Below are positions 25,838 through 35,178 of a DNA stretch of 64,000 bases, one piece after another. Both the position numbers and the translations under genes were made by a program. This stretch comes from Notoacmeibacter sp. (lineage in GTDB: Bacteria; Pseudomonadota; Alphaproteobacteria; Rhizobiales; Rhizobiaceae). The stretch is taken from positions 48,231-112,230 of the forward strand of contig JAIOIW010000047.1 of the NCBI GenBank assembly GCA_019912385.1. The letters run 5' to 3'. How positions within the stretch are numbered: the first letter of the stretch is position 1; every line of letters starts with the position of its first letter. The notes beneath the pieces were generated by a model, which ran no database searches, was not told the DNA's origin, and worked only from the letters and a program-made list of their open reading frames with translations.

Positions 25838-26875
25838 ATGAAGAAATTTGTCCTCGCGGCGGCTTCCGCCGCGCTCGCTCTCACGGTTTCGGCCGGCGCC
25901 GCCGCCGCCCGCGACCAGATCAAGATCGTCGGGTCCTCGACGGTGTTCCCCTACACCCAGGCCGTGTCCGAGGAATTTTCCAACAAGACCGGCAAGGCCG
26001 CGCCGGTGGTCGAATCGACCGGTACGGGCGGCGGCTTCAAGGTATTTTGCGGCGGCGTCGGCGAAAGCCACCCGGATATCACGGGTGCGTCGCGTGCCAT
26101 CAAGGACTCGGAAGTAAAGCTCTGCGCCGAAAACGGTGTGGACAACATTTCCGAAGCCCTGATCGGCTATGACGGATTGTCGATCGCGCATGCCCGCAGT
26201 GCGCCGGAGATCGACCTTACGGAAGAACAGATCTTCCTGGCGCTTGCTGCTGAACTACCCGACGGCAAGGGCGGCTTCATCGCCAATCCGAACAAGAAGT
26301 GGTCCGACATCGACGCCTCGCTGCCGGCCATCGACATCGTCGCCTTCGGCCCCCCGCCCACGTCCGGTACCCGCGACGCGTTCGTCGAACTGGTCATGCA
26401 AGACGGCTGCAAGGACTTGGCCGGAATGGCCGATCTCAAGAAGGCCGACAAGGACAAGTGGGAAGAGGTCTGCTCGCGCATGCGCCAGGACGGCCCCTTC
26501 ATCGAGGCCGGCGAGAACGACAATCTGATCGTTCAGCGTCTCGAGGCCGATTCAAATGCCGTCGGCATTTTCGGCTACTCCTTCCTCTACGAGAACTCCG
26601 ACAAGCTGAAGGCCGTCAAGGTCAACGGTATCGAGCCGAACTTCGATACGATCGCCGACGGTTCCTATCCGGTCGCGCGTCCGTTGTTCTTCTATGTCAA
26701 GAACGCCCATCGCGATGTCATTCCCGGCATGAAGGAGTTCGTCGAGGAGTACATGTCGGATGCCGCTCTTGGCGCGGACGGCTACCTGGCCGAACGTGGC
26801 CTCACCCCGCTCTCCGACGAGAAGCGCAAAGAGGTCCAGGAAGCCGTTCTCAGCGGAAAGACGATCGGTAACTGA
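25838..26875 (+). CDS. pstS: Phosphate ABC transporter, periplasmic binding protein
   Basis: A 345-residue secreted phosphate-binding protein of the PstS/SphX type. The signal peptide ends near GAAAA. Phosphate-contact motifs are visible: GSSTVFPYTQ, GTGGGFKVFC, GASRAI and SGTRDAF. First gene of the high-affinity phosphate operon behind the PHO box. SphX-like PstS proteins with extra cysteines, as here, are common in alphaproteobacteria. Confidence 0.96.
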   Translation: MKKFVLAAASAALALTVSAGAAAARDQIKIVGSSTVFPYTQAVSEEFSNKTGKAAPVVESTGTGGGFKVFCGGVGESHPDITGASRAIKDSEVKLCAENGVDNISEALIGYDGLSIAHARSAPEIDLTEEQIFLALAAELPDGKGGFIANPNKKWSDIDASLPAIDIVAFGPPPTSGTRDAFVELVMQDGCKDLAGMADLKKADKDKWEEVCSRMRQDGPFIEAGENDNLIVQRLEADSNAVGIFGYSFLYENSDKLKAVKVNGIEPNFDTIADGSYPVARPLFFYVKNAHRDVIPGMKEFVEEYMSDAALGADGYLAERGLTPLSDEKRKEVQEAVLSGKTIGN

Positions 26876-26941
26876 TCGGTCCGAACAAGATCGGCCGTCC
26901 GCGCAAGCGGGCGGCCGCCCGATTTCGCGTGAGGGGATGTG

Positions 26942-28312
26942 ATGGCTGGTTATCTGCTCGGGTTTCTTCTGGTTGCCGCGATCGTGAGCGCGGTTCTCGG
27001 CATGGCCCGGGCCCGCATGAAGAGGGATGCGTCGCCGGAAAAGCCGCATTCGCGCCCGATCTATCACGGGGTGAATGCCGCGATCTGGACCGGTATCCCC
27101 GCCTTCGTCTTCCTCGTCCTGTGGCTCATGAGCCAGAACGCTGTCGTCGACATGCTTGTGCTGGGAGGCTTCCCCGATGCGGATGCGCTTTCGAACGCGG
27201 AGCGTAGCCTGCTAATCAGCGAGATCAGGCAGGTGGCGGCCGGTTCCCTGTTCAAGGAGCCAACGCCCGAGATCCTCGCCGCCGCGGAGCATCTCAAGTC
27301 GCTGGAGGCGCTTGCCAAATGGGCAATGGTGGCGGTGGTTGCCGCGCTTGCCTCGGTCGGCGCCTTTTTCGGCCTGCGCGCCATCGGACACCGCTATCAG
27401 GCCCGCCACAGCGTCGAGCGCTCCGTCACGTGGTTCATGATGTTCTCGTCGCTGGTCGCCATTTTGACGACCGCCGGCATCGTGGCTTCGCTTCTCTACG
27501 AGACATTGCAGTTCTTTGCGAAGGTCCCGGTGACCGAATTCCTGTTTGGCCTGCGCTGGGAACCGCAGATCGCCATCCGCGCCGACCAGGTCGCGGGTCA
27601 GGGCGCCTTTGGCATGATCCCGGTTCTTTTCGGCACTTTCGTCATCTCGATGCTGGCCATGGTGGTTGCCATTCCGACCGGCATTCTCTCCGCGATCTAT
27701 CTTACCGAATATGCCGACGAACGCCTCCGCGCGGTGGTCAAACCTCTGCTCGAGATCCTGGCCGGCATTCCGACCATCGTCTATGGCTTCTTCGCCGTCC
27801 TGACCGTCGCGCCGCTGATCCGGTCGATCGGCCTTAGTCTTGGCGTCGATGCCTCGCCAAACAGCGCCCTTGCGGCCGGCGGGGTCATGGGCGTGATGCT
27901 GATACCGTTCATCTCCTCCCTTTCCGACGATGCCTTCGCGGCCGTACCGCGCGCCATGCGCGACGGGTCCTATGCGCTCGGCGCGACGAAGGGCGAGACC
28001 ATCCGCAGGGTTCTGTTGCCGGCGGCACTTCCCGGGATCGTCGGAGGAGTGCTGCTGGCATTGAGCCGCGCGGTCGGCGAGACCATGATCGTCGTGATGG
28101 CGGCGGGGTTGATCGCCCGCATGAGCCTCAACCCGTTCGATGCCGTGACCACGGTGACGGTGCAGATCGTCACGCTGCTGATCGGCGACAGTGAGTTCGA
28201 CAATCCCAAGACGCTTGCTGCCTTTGCGCTCGGCCTCGTGCTCTTCGTCTTCACGCTCGGCCTGAACCTGATCGCACTGACGACCGTGCGCAAATATCGG
28301 GAGAAATACTGA
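26942..28312 (+). CDS. pstC: Phosphate ABC transporter permease
   Basis: Long PstC form of about 456 residues with an N-terminal extension before the permease core. The coupling loop region around DGSYALGATKGETI and the ATPase-facing segment are present. The ATG at 26942 is chosen over the adjacent GTG because GAGGGG is then six bases away. It overlaps pstA by one base. Confidence 0.95.
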   Translation: MAGYLLGFLLVAAIVSAVLGMARARMKRDASPEKPHSRPIYHGVNAAIWTGIPAFVFLVLWLMSQNAVVDMLVLGGFPDADALSNAERSLLISEIRQVAAGSLFKEPTPEILAAAEHLKSLEALAKWAMVAVVAALASVGAFFGLRAIGHRYQARHSVERSVTWFMMFSSLVAILTTAGIVASLLYETLQFFAKVPVTEFLFGLRWEPQIAIRADQVAGQGAFGMIPVLFGTFVISMLAMVVAIPTGILSAIYLTEYADERLRAVVKPLLEILAGIPTIVYGFFAVLTVAPLIRSIGLSLGVDASPNSALAAGGVMGVMLIPFISSLSDDAFAAVPRAMRDGSYALGATKGETIRRVLLPAALPGIVGGVLLALSRAVGETMIVVMAAGLIARMSLNPFDAVTTVTVQIVTLLIGDSEFDNPKTLAAFALGLVLFVFTLGLNLIALTTVRKYREKY

Positions 28313-29628
28313 TGACACCGGGCGCTCTTACAACAGCGGTTTCGCCCGGCGCCGGGGCCGTTATCAGGCCCGTGGATTGGAAATCCGACGCCATGGCAGC
28401 CCGGCGCCGGGCGCGTTATGCCGCCGACAGGCGGCTAAAGATCTACGGGATGGTTGCGATCGCCTTCGCGATCGGCTTCCTTGCGATCCTGATCACGACG
28501 CTTTCATTCACGGGCTACCGCGCCTTCGTTCAGACGATGGCAACCGTGGAGATCGACCTTTCGGAGGCCGAAGTCGATCGTGACAATCTCATGGATGCAA
28601 ACTGGCGCGGGATCGTTCGTGGTGCGCTTCGCAAACAGGTTGCGGAACTGCCACGTTCGCTGGAGCGTGATTTCTTCGGCATCTTCACGTCCTCGGCGCA
28701 TTTCATCGTGCGCGACGCGGTGATCGCCGATCCCGGGCGGCTGGGTCGGACTTCCACCTTCGCCATACCCCTCTCCGATCCGCTCGACCAATTGGCAAAG
28801 GGACAGATCAACCCCGAACTGCCCGAAAGCCAGCGCCGCGTGAACGACGTCCAGATCAAGTACTACGAGGAGATCGAGTCGAAGGGGCTGATCTCGCAAC
28901 CGTTCAATTGGGGCCTGTTCTTCAATGCCGATAGCCGGTTTCCCGAACTGGCCGGCCTGGCGGGCGCCATAACGGGGTCTTTCTGGGTGCTGCTGGTGTG
29001 TTTCCTGATCAGCTTTCCGGTCGGCATTGCCGCGGCGATCTACCTGGAGGAGTTCGCCCCGAAGAACCGCATCACCGACATCATCGAAATCAACATCAAC
29101 AACCTGGCCGCCGTGCCGTCCGTGGTGTTCGGCCTTCTGGGCCTGGCTGTCTTCCTCGGCTGGTTCGGCCTGCCGCGCTCGGCTCCGTTCGTGGGAGGTC
29201 TGGTGCTGTCGCTGATGACCCTGCCGACGATGATCATCGTCACGCGCGCGTCGCTGAAATCGGTCCCGTCGTCGATCCGGGAGGCGGCGCTCGGTATCGG
29301 CGCTTCCAAGCACGAGGCCATCTTTCACCACATCCTGCCGCTCGCGATGCCGTCGGTCATGACCGGCACCATCATCGGCCTTGCCCAGGCCCTGGGCGAG
29401 ACGGCACCTTTGCTGCTGATCGGCATGAACGCCTTTATCACCAGCCCTCCCGGCGACGTGTTCGAAGCTTCGACGGCGCTGCCGACACAGATCTACATCT
29501 GGGCCGACAGCCCGGAACGGGGATTTGTTGCAAGAACGTCGGCGGCCATTCTCGTCCTTCTCGGCTTCCTGGTCGCGATGAACGCAATCGCGGTGTTCCT
29601 GCGGCAGCGATTCGAGCGGCGCTGGTAG
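28312..29628 (+). CDS. pstA: Phosphate ABC transporter permease
   Basis: A 438-residue PstA with a large periplasmic insert after the first helix (residues about 75-205), as is usual for the alphaproteobacterial form. The C-terminal core contains IREAALGIGASKHEAI (coupling loop). It starts with an ATG overlapping the pstC stop by one base and ends just before pstB. Confidence 0.95.
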   Translation: MTPGALTTAVSPGAGAVIRPVDWKSDAMAARRRARYAADRRLKIYGMVAIAFAIGFLAILITTLSFTGYRAFVQTMATVEIDLSEAEVDRDNLMDANWRGIVRGALRKQVAELPRSLERDFFGIFTSSAHFIVRDAVIADPGRLGRTSTFAIPLSDPLDQLAKGQINPELPESQRRVNDVQIKYYEEIESKGLISQPFNWGLFFNADSRFPELAGLAGAITGSFWVLLVCFLISFPVGIAAAIYLEEFAPKNRITDIIEININNLAAVPSVVFGLLGLAVFLGWFGLPRSAPFVGGLVLSLMTLPTMIIVTRASLKSVPSSIREAALGIGASKHEAIFHHILPLAMPSVMTGTIIGLAQALGETAPLLLIGMNAFITSPPGDVFEASTALPTQIYIWADSPERGFVARTSAAILVLLGFLVAMNAIAVFLRQRFERRW

Positions 29629-29643
29629 ATGGAGAACGCCGTA

Positions 29644-30465
29644 ATGAATATTCTGACAGGATCCCAGATGGAACAGCAGATCAAAGGGACGGTCGTGACC
29701 CAGGAACTTGAAACAAAGATGCGGGGCGAGAAGGTTTCGGTCTTCTATGGCGAGAAACAGGCATTGTTCGACGTCGACCTCGACATCGGAGCGAACCAGG
29801 TGACTGCGTTGATCGGCCCTTCGGGCTGCGGAAAATCGACCTTCCTGCGCTGCCTCAACCGCATGAACGACACGATCGACATCGCGCGGGTGATGGGCCG
29901 GATCACCCTCGACGGCGAGGATATCTATGCGCCGTCCATCGATGTGGTGGAACTGCGCGCGCGCGTCGGCATGGTCTTTCAGAAGCCGAATCCGTTCCCG
30001 AAATCGATCCGCGAGAACGTCGCCTACGGTCCGCGCATCCACGGCCTGGCAAGGAGCCGCGCCGAACTCGACGCGATCGTCGAGACGAGCCTGGTCAAGG
30101 CCGGCCTGTTCGAGGAGGTCAAGGACCGGCTGGATGAACCGGGCACCGGACTTTCGGGCGGCCAGCAGCAGCGCCTGTGCATCGCGCGCGCAATCGCGGT
30201 GTCGCCGGAAGTGATCCTGATGGACGAGCCCTGCTCGGCACTCGATCCGATCGCTACCGCCAAGGTGGAAGAGTTGATCGACGAGTTGAAGGAGAACTAC
30301 ACGATCGTGATCGTTACCCACTCCATGCAGCAGGCCGCCCGCGTTTCGCAGCGCACCGCCATGTTCCATCTCGGGAACCTGGTCGAGGAGGGGCCGACAG
30401 ACAAGATGTTCACCAATCCGGACGACAAGCGCACCCAGGACTATATCACCGGCCGCTACGGCTGA
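29644..30465 (+). CDS. pstB: Phosphate ABC transporter ATP-binding protein
   Basis: Peripheral ATPase energising PstCA. Walker [10 protein letters not shown], the Q-loop VFQKPNPFP, signature LSGGQQQR and Walker [14 protein letters not shown] are all intact. ATG 29644 has GGAGAA at good spacing; the ATG at 29629, adjoining the pstA stop, is an alternative. Normal length. Confidence 0.96.
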   Translation: MNILTGSQMEQQIKGTVVTQELETKMRGEKVSVFYGEKQALFDVDLDIGANQVTALIGPSGCGKSTFLRCLNRMNDTIDIARVMGRITLDGEDIYAPSIDVVELRARVGMVFQKPNPFPKSIRENVAYGPRIHGLARSRAELDAIVETSLVKAGLFEEVKDRLDEPGTGLSGGQQQRLCIARAIAVSPEVILMDEPCSALDPIATAKVEELIDELKENYTIVIVTHSMQQAARVSQRTAMFHLGNLVEEGPTDKMFTNPDDKRTQDYITGRYG

Positions 30466-30490
30466 TCGACCGGTACCAAGGAAAATCATG

Positions 30491-31198
30491 ATGGGCGAAC
30501 ATACTGTCAAATCCTTTGACGAGGACCTCGAAGCGGTCGACAAGCTGATCCGCGACATGGGCTGGCTGGCCGCCGACATGGTCGAGCGGGCGACCAAGGC
30601 GATGGTGAACACCGATCTTGATGCGGTCAACCGGGTCATAAAGGACGATCTCGACCTGGACGAAATGCAGCGCGCGGTCGATGACAGCGCGGTAACGCTG
30701 ATCGCCAAGCGCCAGCCGATGGCGCAGGATCTGCGCGCCGTGGTGGGCGCAATCCGCATGGCCAGCGACCTGGAGCGGATCGGCGACCTGGCCAAGAACA
30801 TCTCCAAGCGCGTGCGGGCGGTCGGCGATGTGGCGGCATCGCGCGACCTAGCCCACGGGCTGCAGCACATGGCGCAACTGGCGCGCGACCAGGTCAACGG
30901 TGTGATCGATCTCTATATCGCCCGCAAGGCCGATCAGCTCGAAGCGCTACGCGACCGCGACGAGGAGATCGATGTCGCCTACACGGCCGTATTCCGGGAA
31001 CTGTTGACCTACATGATGGAAGATCCGCGCAAGATCACGTCGTGTACACATCTGCTGTTCTGCGCCAAGAACCTGGAGCGGATCGGCGACCATGTGACCA
31101 ACATCGCCGAGAACGCCTATTACATGATCACCGGGCACCAGCTCTCCGCCAAGCGGCCGAAGCGCGACGAGTTCGCGCGTGGCGACAACGGCAACTAG
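30491..31198 (+). CDS. phoU: Phosphate signalling/transport regulator PhoU
   Basis: All-helical protein with two PhoU repeats, each carrying the metal-binding E/D-rich motif (MASDLERIGDLAKNISKR and FCAKNLERIGDHVTNIAEN). It links PstSCAB activity to PhoR-PhoB signalling and limits phosphate uptake. Lies between pstB and phoB with a 25-bp gap; start chosen at the second ATG, eight bases after AAGGA. Confidence 0.95.
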   Translation: MGEHTVKSFDEDLEAVDKLIRDMGWLAADMVERATKAMVNTDLDAVNRVIKDDLDLDEMQRAVDDSAVTLIAKRQPMAQDLRAVVGAIRMASDLERIGDLAKNISKRVRAVGDVAASRDLAHGLQHMAQLARDQVNGVIDLYIARKADQLEALRDRDEEIDVAYTAVFRELLTYMMEDPRKITSCTHLLFCAKNLERIGDHVTNIAENAYYMITGHQLSAKRPKRDEFARGDNGN

Positions 31199-31233
31199 AG
31201 CGTGATGGCGAGCGGCGACCGGGACTGCAAAAC

Positions 31234-31923
31234 ATGAGCACAGCCAAAATACTGGTGGTGGAGGACGAGGAGCCGCTCGGCGTTCTGCTGCAGTACAACC
31301 TGGAAGCCGAGGGTTACCAGGTCGAGGTGGTGCCAAGGGGCGACGAGGCGGAGATCAGGCTTCAGGAAAACGTTCCCGACCTACTGGTGCTCGACTGGAT
31401 GCTGCCGGGGGTCTCGGGTATCGAACTGTGCCGGCGTTTGCGCGTGCGCCCGGAGACCGAGCGCCTGCCCGTCATCATGCTGACCGCGCGCGGCGAAGAG
31501 AGCGACCGGGTGCGCGGGCTCGCCACGGGTGCCGACGACTACCTGGTCAAGCCGTTCTCGACGCCTGAATTCCTGGCGCGCGTGCGCGCGCTGCTGCGCC
31601 GCGCGAAACCGGAGATCCTTTCCAGCGTGCTCACGGTCGGCGACATCGTGCTGGACCGCGATGCGCACCGGGTCTATCGCGGCAGGAAGGAGCTCAAGCT
31701 CGGACCCACCGAATACCGGCTGCTGGAATACCTGATGCAGAATCCAGGCCGCGTCTTTTCGCGCGGGCAATTGCTCGACAATGTCTGGGGCGAGACGATC
31801 TATATCGACGAACGCACGGTCGACGTCCATATCGGGCGGCTGCGCAAGGCCATCAATTCCGGTCGCGGTCCCGATGTCATCCGCACGATCCGCGGCGCCG
31901 GATATGCTATCCGCGAAGGGTAG
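31234..31923 (+). CDS. phoB: Phosphate regulon response regulator
   Basis: OmpR-family regulator of 229 residues. The receiver has the acidic pocket VVEDEE, Asp54 in VLDWMLPG and Lys in DYLVKPFS. The C-terminal winged helix contains LGPTEYRLLEYLM and ERTVDVHIGRLRKAI, matching PhoB. It is expected to bind the PHO box at 25739, giving autoregulation of the whole operon. Its stop lies 10 bp from the convergent tonB stop. No phoR is present in the window. Confidence 0.95.
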   Translation: MSTAKILVVEDEEPLGVLLQYNLEAEGYQVEVVPRGDEAEIRLQENVPDLLVLDWMLPGVSGIELCRRLRVRPETERLPVIMLTARGEESDRVRGLATGADDYLVKPFSTPEFLARVRALLRRAKPEILSSVLTVGDIVLDRDAHRVYRGRKELKLGPTEYRLLEYLMQNPGRVFSRGQLLDNVWGETIYIDERTVDVHIGRLRKAINSGRGPDVIRTIRGAGYAIREG

Positions 31924-31933
31924 TGCTCCGCTT

Positions 31934-32971
31934 TCAGCGGAAGCTCAACCGGATCCTCAAGGCCACCGTCGATCCCTGCACGTCGGCGGGCGGCGCGGGA
32001 TAGGGGGCCGCACGCCTGGCGGTCGAAAGCGCCGCCTTGTCGAGCGCGGTATTGCCCGAGCTTGACGACAGCGTCGCGCCGACGAGCCGGCCGGCTCGGT
32101 TTACCCGGATGGTCAGCGCGACTGTACCCCTTCCGCTCGCGGCCTGCTTGTGGCGCGCGACATGGGCGTTGATGCGGCGGCCGTAGGCGGCGATCGCTCT
32201 GACCGAAGATCTGGCGGAAACCACCTTTCCGTCACCCGCCGAATCAGTGCCGCGGCTTCCTCCAGCCGGCGCCCGCGCGGACTTCCGCTTCGGTTCCGCC
32301 TTGGTCTTCGGGGTGACCGGCTTCGCCTGCTCGCCGGGGTCGCGCTCGCGCGGCGGCGCGGCTTCTGCCTGCGGCGCCGGACGGGCGCGGGGAATGAGCG
32401 CCACGGTTTGCGGCAGGGTTACCGCCGGTTCCGCTTCGGGGGCGCCGACCCGGGGCTCAGGTTCCGCTTCGGAATCGATAGCGGGACCGGCTGGCGCTGT
32501 CTCGTCTGACGCAAGGGCGGCTATTTCGGCAGGCCGTGCGATTGCTGCCTCGCGCCGCGCCGGAATTCCGGCGGTCACCGCTTCCGGCTCCGGCGTGGAG
32601 TCATTTTCGGCAACAGCCGGCGCGGCGTCGACCGGCGGCGCGGGCTGCGGCGTATTTTCCGCGGCCGCCTCGGTGACCGGGGTGTGTGTGGGCGCCGGCT
32701 GCTCCTCCGTCTCCGCGGTCTCCGGCGCGTTTCCGCCGTCCGCCTCGGGTTCCGCATCGCTTACGCGAACGGTTTCGGCACCGGGTTCCGGCGAAGGCGC
32801 TGCTTCCTCCTCGGCGTCGCTTGGCGTTTCGATCAGGACAAGCGTGACAGCATTCGATTGCGGGTCCATCCCGGCTGCGGTCTTATCGATGCTTTCGCTC
32901 AGCACCGCGGCCAGCGCGGCGTGCAGGGCCAGCGAAAAGACAACAGCGATGGCGAGGCGCAGAAGGGTCAC
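31934..32971 (-). CDS. tonB: TonB-family energy transducer
   Basis: A 345-residue protein: short N-terminal membrane anchor (LRLAIAVVFSLALHAALAAV), a long Pro/Glu/Ala-rich periplasmic spacer (residues about 50-245) and a C-terminal TonB domain with YGRRINAHVARHK and a VGATLSSSSGNTALDKAAL-like repeat. GTG start at 32971 overlaps the upstream exbD stop by 4 bp. Last gene of the cobalamin-uptake operon, so it probably energises the BtuB-like receptor. Confidence 0.9.
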   Translation of the reverse strand: MTLLRLAIAVVFSLALHAALAAVLSESIDKTAAGMDPQSNAVTLVLIETPSDAEEEAAPSPEPGAETVRVSDAEPEADGGNAPETAETEEQPAPTHTPVTEAAAENTPQPAPPVDAAPAVAENDSTPEPEAVTAGIPARREAAIARPAEIAALASDETAPAGPAIDSEAEPEPRVGAPEAEPAVTLPQTVALIPRARPAPQAEAAPPRERDPGEQAKPVTPKTKAEPKRKSARAPAGGSRGTDSAGDGKVVSARSSVRAIAAYGRRINAHVARHKQAASGRGTVALTIRVNRAGRLVGATLSSSSGNTALDKAALSTARRAAPYPAPPADVQGSTVALRIRLSFR

Positions 32972-33381
32972 GGTGCCTTCTCCACCACCATGACGAGCCT
33001 GGCGACACCGGCGCGGCGCAACGCCAGCGTGAGATCGACGACACGGTTTGCCGGCGTGTCGCGGTCGGCCTTGAGAATTGCGGCTTCCCAGCCCTCCCGC
33101 GCATACAACAGCGCCATCGCCGCCGCGATCTCCGTTTCGTCCGTCATACCGCGAAAGGCGACGGCTCCATTGGCGGTGACAAACAGGGTGCGGTCGTCGT
33201 CGAATTCCTCGCTTTGCGCTTCCGCCGTCGATATCGCGGGATCGACCGCCACGGGATCGGCCGCGCGTATGACGCCCGAAAGCATCACGAAGATCAGCAG
33301 CAGGAACACCACGTTGATCAGCGGCAGGGTGGAATCGGCGAAGGTCTCGCGTACGGGCTGAGGGAGACGCAACGGTTTCAT
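32968..33381 (-). CDS. exbD: ExbD/TolR biopolymer transport protein, second copy
   Basis: A 137-residue protein with one N-terminal membrane helix carrying the conserved Asp region replaced by PLINVVFLLLIFVML, then a small periplasmic domain. In canonical ExbD the helix reads D-V-x-F; here the preceding gene keeps DVVF while this one has NVVF, so the proton-carrying aspartate is missing. The two copies may form a heteromeric stator. ATGA overlaps on both sides. Confidence 0.88.
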   Translation of the reverse strand: MKPLRLPQPVRETFADSTLPLINVVFLLLIFVMLSGVIRAADPVAVDPAISTAEAQSEEFDDDRTLFVTANGAVAFRGMTDETEIAAAMALLYAREGWEAAILKADRDTPANRVVDLTLALRRAGVARLVMVVEKAP

Positions 33382-33794
33382 CGCCCGTCTCCCTGCGGTC
33401 TTGCCGGAACGATGGCAACCTCCCCGACACCGGCCTTGCCGGCGGCATCGAGAGCGGTGACAAGCGCCTGGTAGGGTGCGTCGTTCGCCGCCTCCACGGC
33501 AAGCGACCGGCCGCCCAGGGCACCGAGCGCTTCTGCGAGCCTCTCCGCCGTCAGGACTTCGCCATCGAGACGGTATCCCGCCTGTTCGACGAGCAGGCGG
33601 GCAGGCGCGGGCGCCGCGGTTTCGGTTCCCATGCTGTCGCCCTGCGGCGCGAGCAAAAGGGTCTGACTCATTTCGTCGGCGAATTGCGCGGCGAGCAGGA
33701 AGAAGACAACAAGGATGAACACCACATCCATGATCGGAGTCAGGTTGATGCTCGCGCGCCGCGTTTCGCGCGGGATGGTGATCCGCAGCGTCAT
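33378..33794 (-). CDS. exbD: ExbD/TolR biopolymer transport protein, first copy
   Basis: A 138-residue protein with the canonical helix [17 protein letters not shown], including the conserved membrane Asp of the proton pathway, and a C-terminal periplasmic domain. ATGA overlaps with exbB upstream and the second exbD downstream indicate a translationally coupled energy-transduction unit. Confidence 0.92.
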   Translation of the reverse strand: MTLRITIPRETRRASINLTPIMDVVFILVVFFLLAAQFADEMSQTLLLAPQGDSMGTETAAPAPARLLVEQAGYRLDGEVLTAERLAEALGALGGRSLAVEAANDAPYQALVTALDAAGKAGVGEVAIVPARPQGDGR

Positions 33795-34405
33795 GACAGG
33801 CCGCCGCCCGGGGCGCGTGTGGGCCTCGCCAGCAATGCGCGAGTTGCCGCCATTTCGATCCGCGAGACGATGTTGCCGGCCAGAGCCTCGATGATCGCGG
33901 CAAAGACCAGGGCTGCGAGCGCAACCACCATGCCGGCGGCCGTCGTCAGCAGCGCTTCCCAGATGCCGCCCGCCAACAGGCCGGGATTGACCCGCGAGCC
34001 TGCCGCTTCGAGTTCGCGGAAAGCGCCGATCATGCCCAGCACGGTGCCGAGCAGGCCCAGCAGCGGCGCAGCAGCCGTTGACAGGTGCAGAAAGCTGATC
34101 CCCGAACGCAGCTTGGCGGCCTGGGTGCGCGCCAGGATATCGGCTTCACTCCTGAGCACTTCAGCGTCGGCGCCTGCTTCACGGCCGGCGGCGATCTCCG
34201 TCATGACCCGGCCGAGCGCTCCGCCGGAGCGCTTGCCCTTCTCGGCGCGCCGCGTCGCCAGCCGCTCGGCCAGCAGGCTGAGCAGTTTCTGCAGGAAGAT
34301 GGCGAGCACGACGACCGAGAGGATGGCGAGCGCGACCATGGCCGGTCCGCCCTTGTCGATCAGGAACTGAACGGTTGGCAGGTAGGGGGCGACATATTCT
34401 TCCAA
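33791..34405 (-). CDS. exbB: ExbB/TolQ/MotA-family proton channel
   Basis: About 204 residues with three membrane helices: one near the N-terminus and two in the conserved C-terminal block ([22 protein letters not shown] and [19 protein letters not shown] as the two core segments). A TTG at 34405 with a GGAGGA site is preferred; it lies two bases after the btuD-like stop. An ATG at 34450 inside that gene is the alternative. Works with the two ExbD proteins and TonB. Confidence 0.9.
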   Translation of the reverse strand: MEEYVAPYLPTVQFLIDKGGPAMVALAILSVVVLAIFLQKLLSLLAERLATRRAEKGKRSGGALGRVMTEIAAGREAGADAEVLRSEADILARTQAAKLRSGISFLHLSTAAAPLLGLLGTVLGMIGAFRELEAAGSRVNPGLLAGGIWEALLTTAAGMVVALAALVFAAIIEALAGNIVSRIEMAATRALLARPTRAPGGGLS

Positions 34406-34407
34406 TT

Positions 34408-35178
34408 TCAGTCCTCCGACAGTCCAAGGGGGGTCAGGGTCAGGCCGCATTCGTCATGGCCGATGCGCGCCTTGATACCATAAACGCGGGCAAGCAGCGC
34501 AGCGCTTATCGCCTCGCCGGGCGCACCGTCGGCGACGATACGGCCGTCGCTCATCATGACGACGCGGTCGGACCAGCGGGCGGCAAGTTCGATGTCGTGG
34601 ATCGACAGCAGCACCGCCTTGCCTTCGGCTGCCAACGACCGGAAAGCGCTCATCAGGCGGATCTGGTGGGCGGGATCGAGGCCCGCCGCCGGCTCGTCGG
34701 CAATGATGACCGGCGTGTCCTGGGCGATGGCGCGCGCGGCAAGCGCGCGGGCGAGTTCCCCGCCTGAAACCTCGGTCGCGGGCCGATCCGCCAGTCCCTC
34801 GATCTGCATCATACGCATTGCCGTGAGCGCCGCCTGGCGGTCGGCCGCCGAGACCGCCTGGCCGAAGCGCTGGTGCGGCAGGCGCCCAAGCAGGACGAGG
34901 TTCGCGATCGAGATCGGCCAGTGCACCACGTGGTCCTGCGGCAGGTAGGCAATGGCGCGGGCGCGCTCGCCTGCCCGCATCGTTGCCGTGGGGCGGCCAT
35001 CCACCGAGAGCGTGCCGGCGAAGGGAATGATGCCGGCGAGCGCGCGCATCAGGGTCGACTTGCCGGCGCCGTTCGGCCCGAGCAGGGCGACGACCTCGCC
35101 AGCCGCAATGGCGAGAGACACGTCGTGCACGATCTCGCGGTCTGACAAGGAAACGGTAACGGATTGCGCGTTCAGCAT
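34408..35178 (-). CDS. btuD: Cobalamin/Fe-chelate ABC transporter ATPase (BtuD/HmuV-like)
   Basis: A 256-residue ATPase with Walker [11 protein letters not shown]-loop LPQDHVVHW, signature [13 protein letters not shown] (a small change from LSGGE-x-QR) and Walker [17 protein letters not shown] overlaps the permease stop by one base. The family does not separate heme, siderophore and cobalamin systems; the upstream B12 riboswitch supports cobalamin. Confidence 0.88.
   Translation of the reverse strand: MLNAQSVTVSLSDREIVHDVSLAIAAGEVVALLGPNGAGKSTLMRALAGIIPFAGTLSVDGRPTATMRAGERARAIAYLPQDHVVHWPISIANLVLLGRLPHQRFGQAVSAADRQAALTAMRMMQIEGLADRPATEVSGGELARALAARAIAQDTPVIIADEPAAGLDPAHQIRLMSAFRSLAAEGKAVLLSIHDIELAARWSDRVVMMSDGRIVADGAPGEAISAALLARVYGIKARIGHDECGLTLTPLGLSED

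Noticed and set aside
28504..30897. 797-residue open frame antisense to pstA-pstB-phoU
   Set aside because: Crosses three certain genes antisense and has no recognisable domain.
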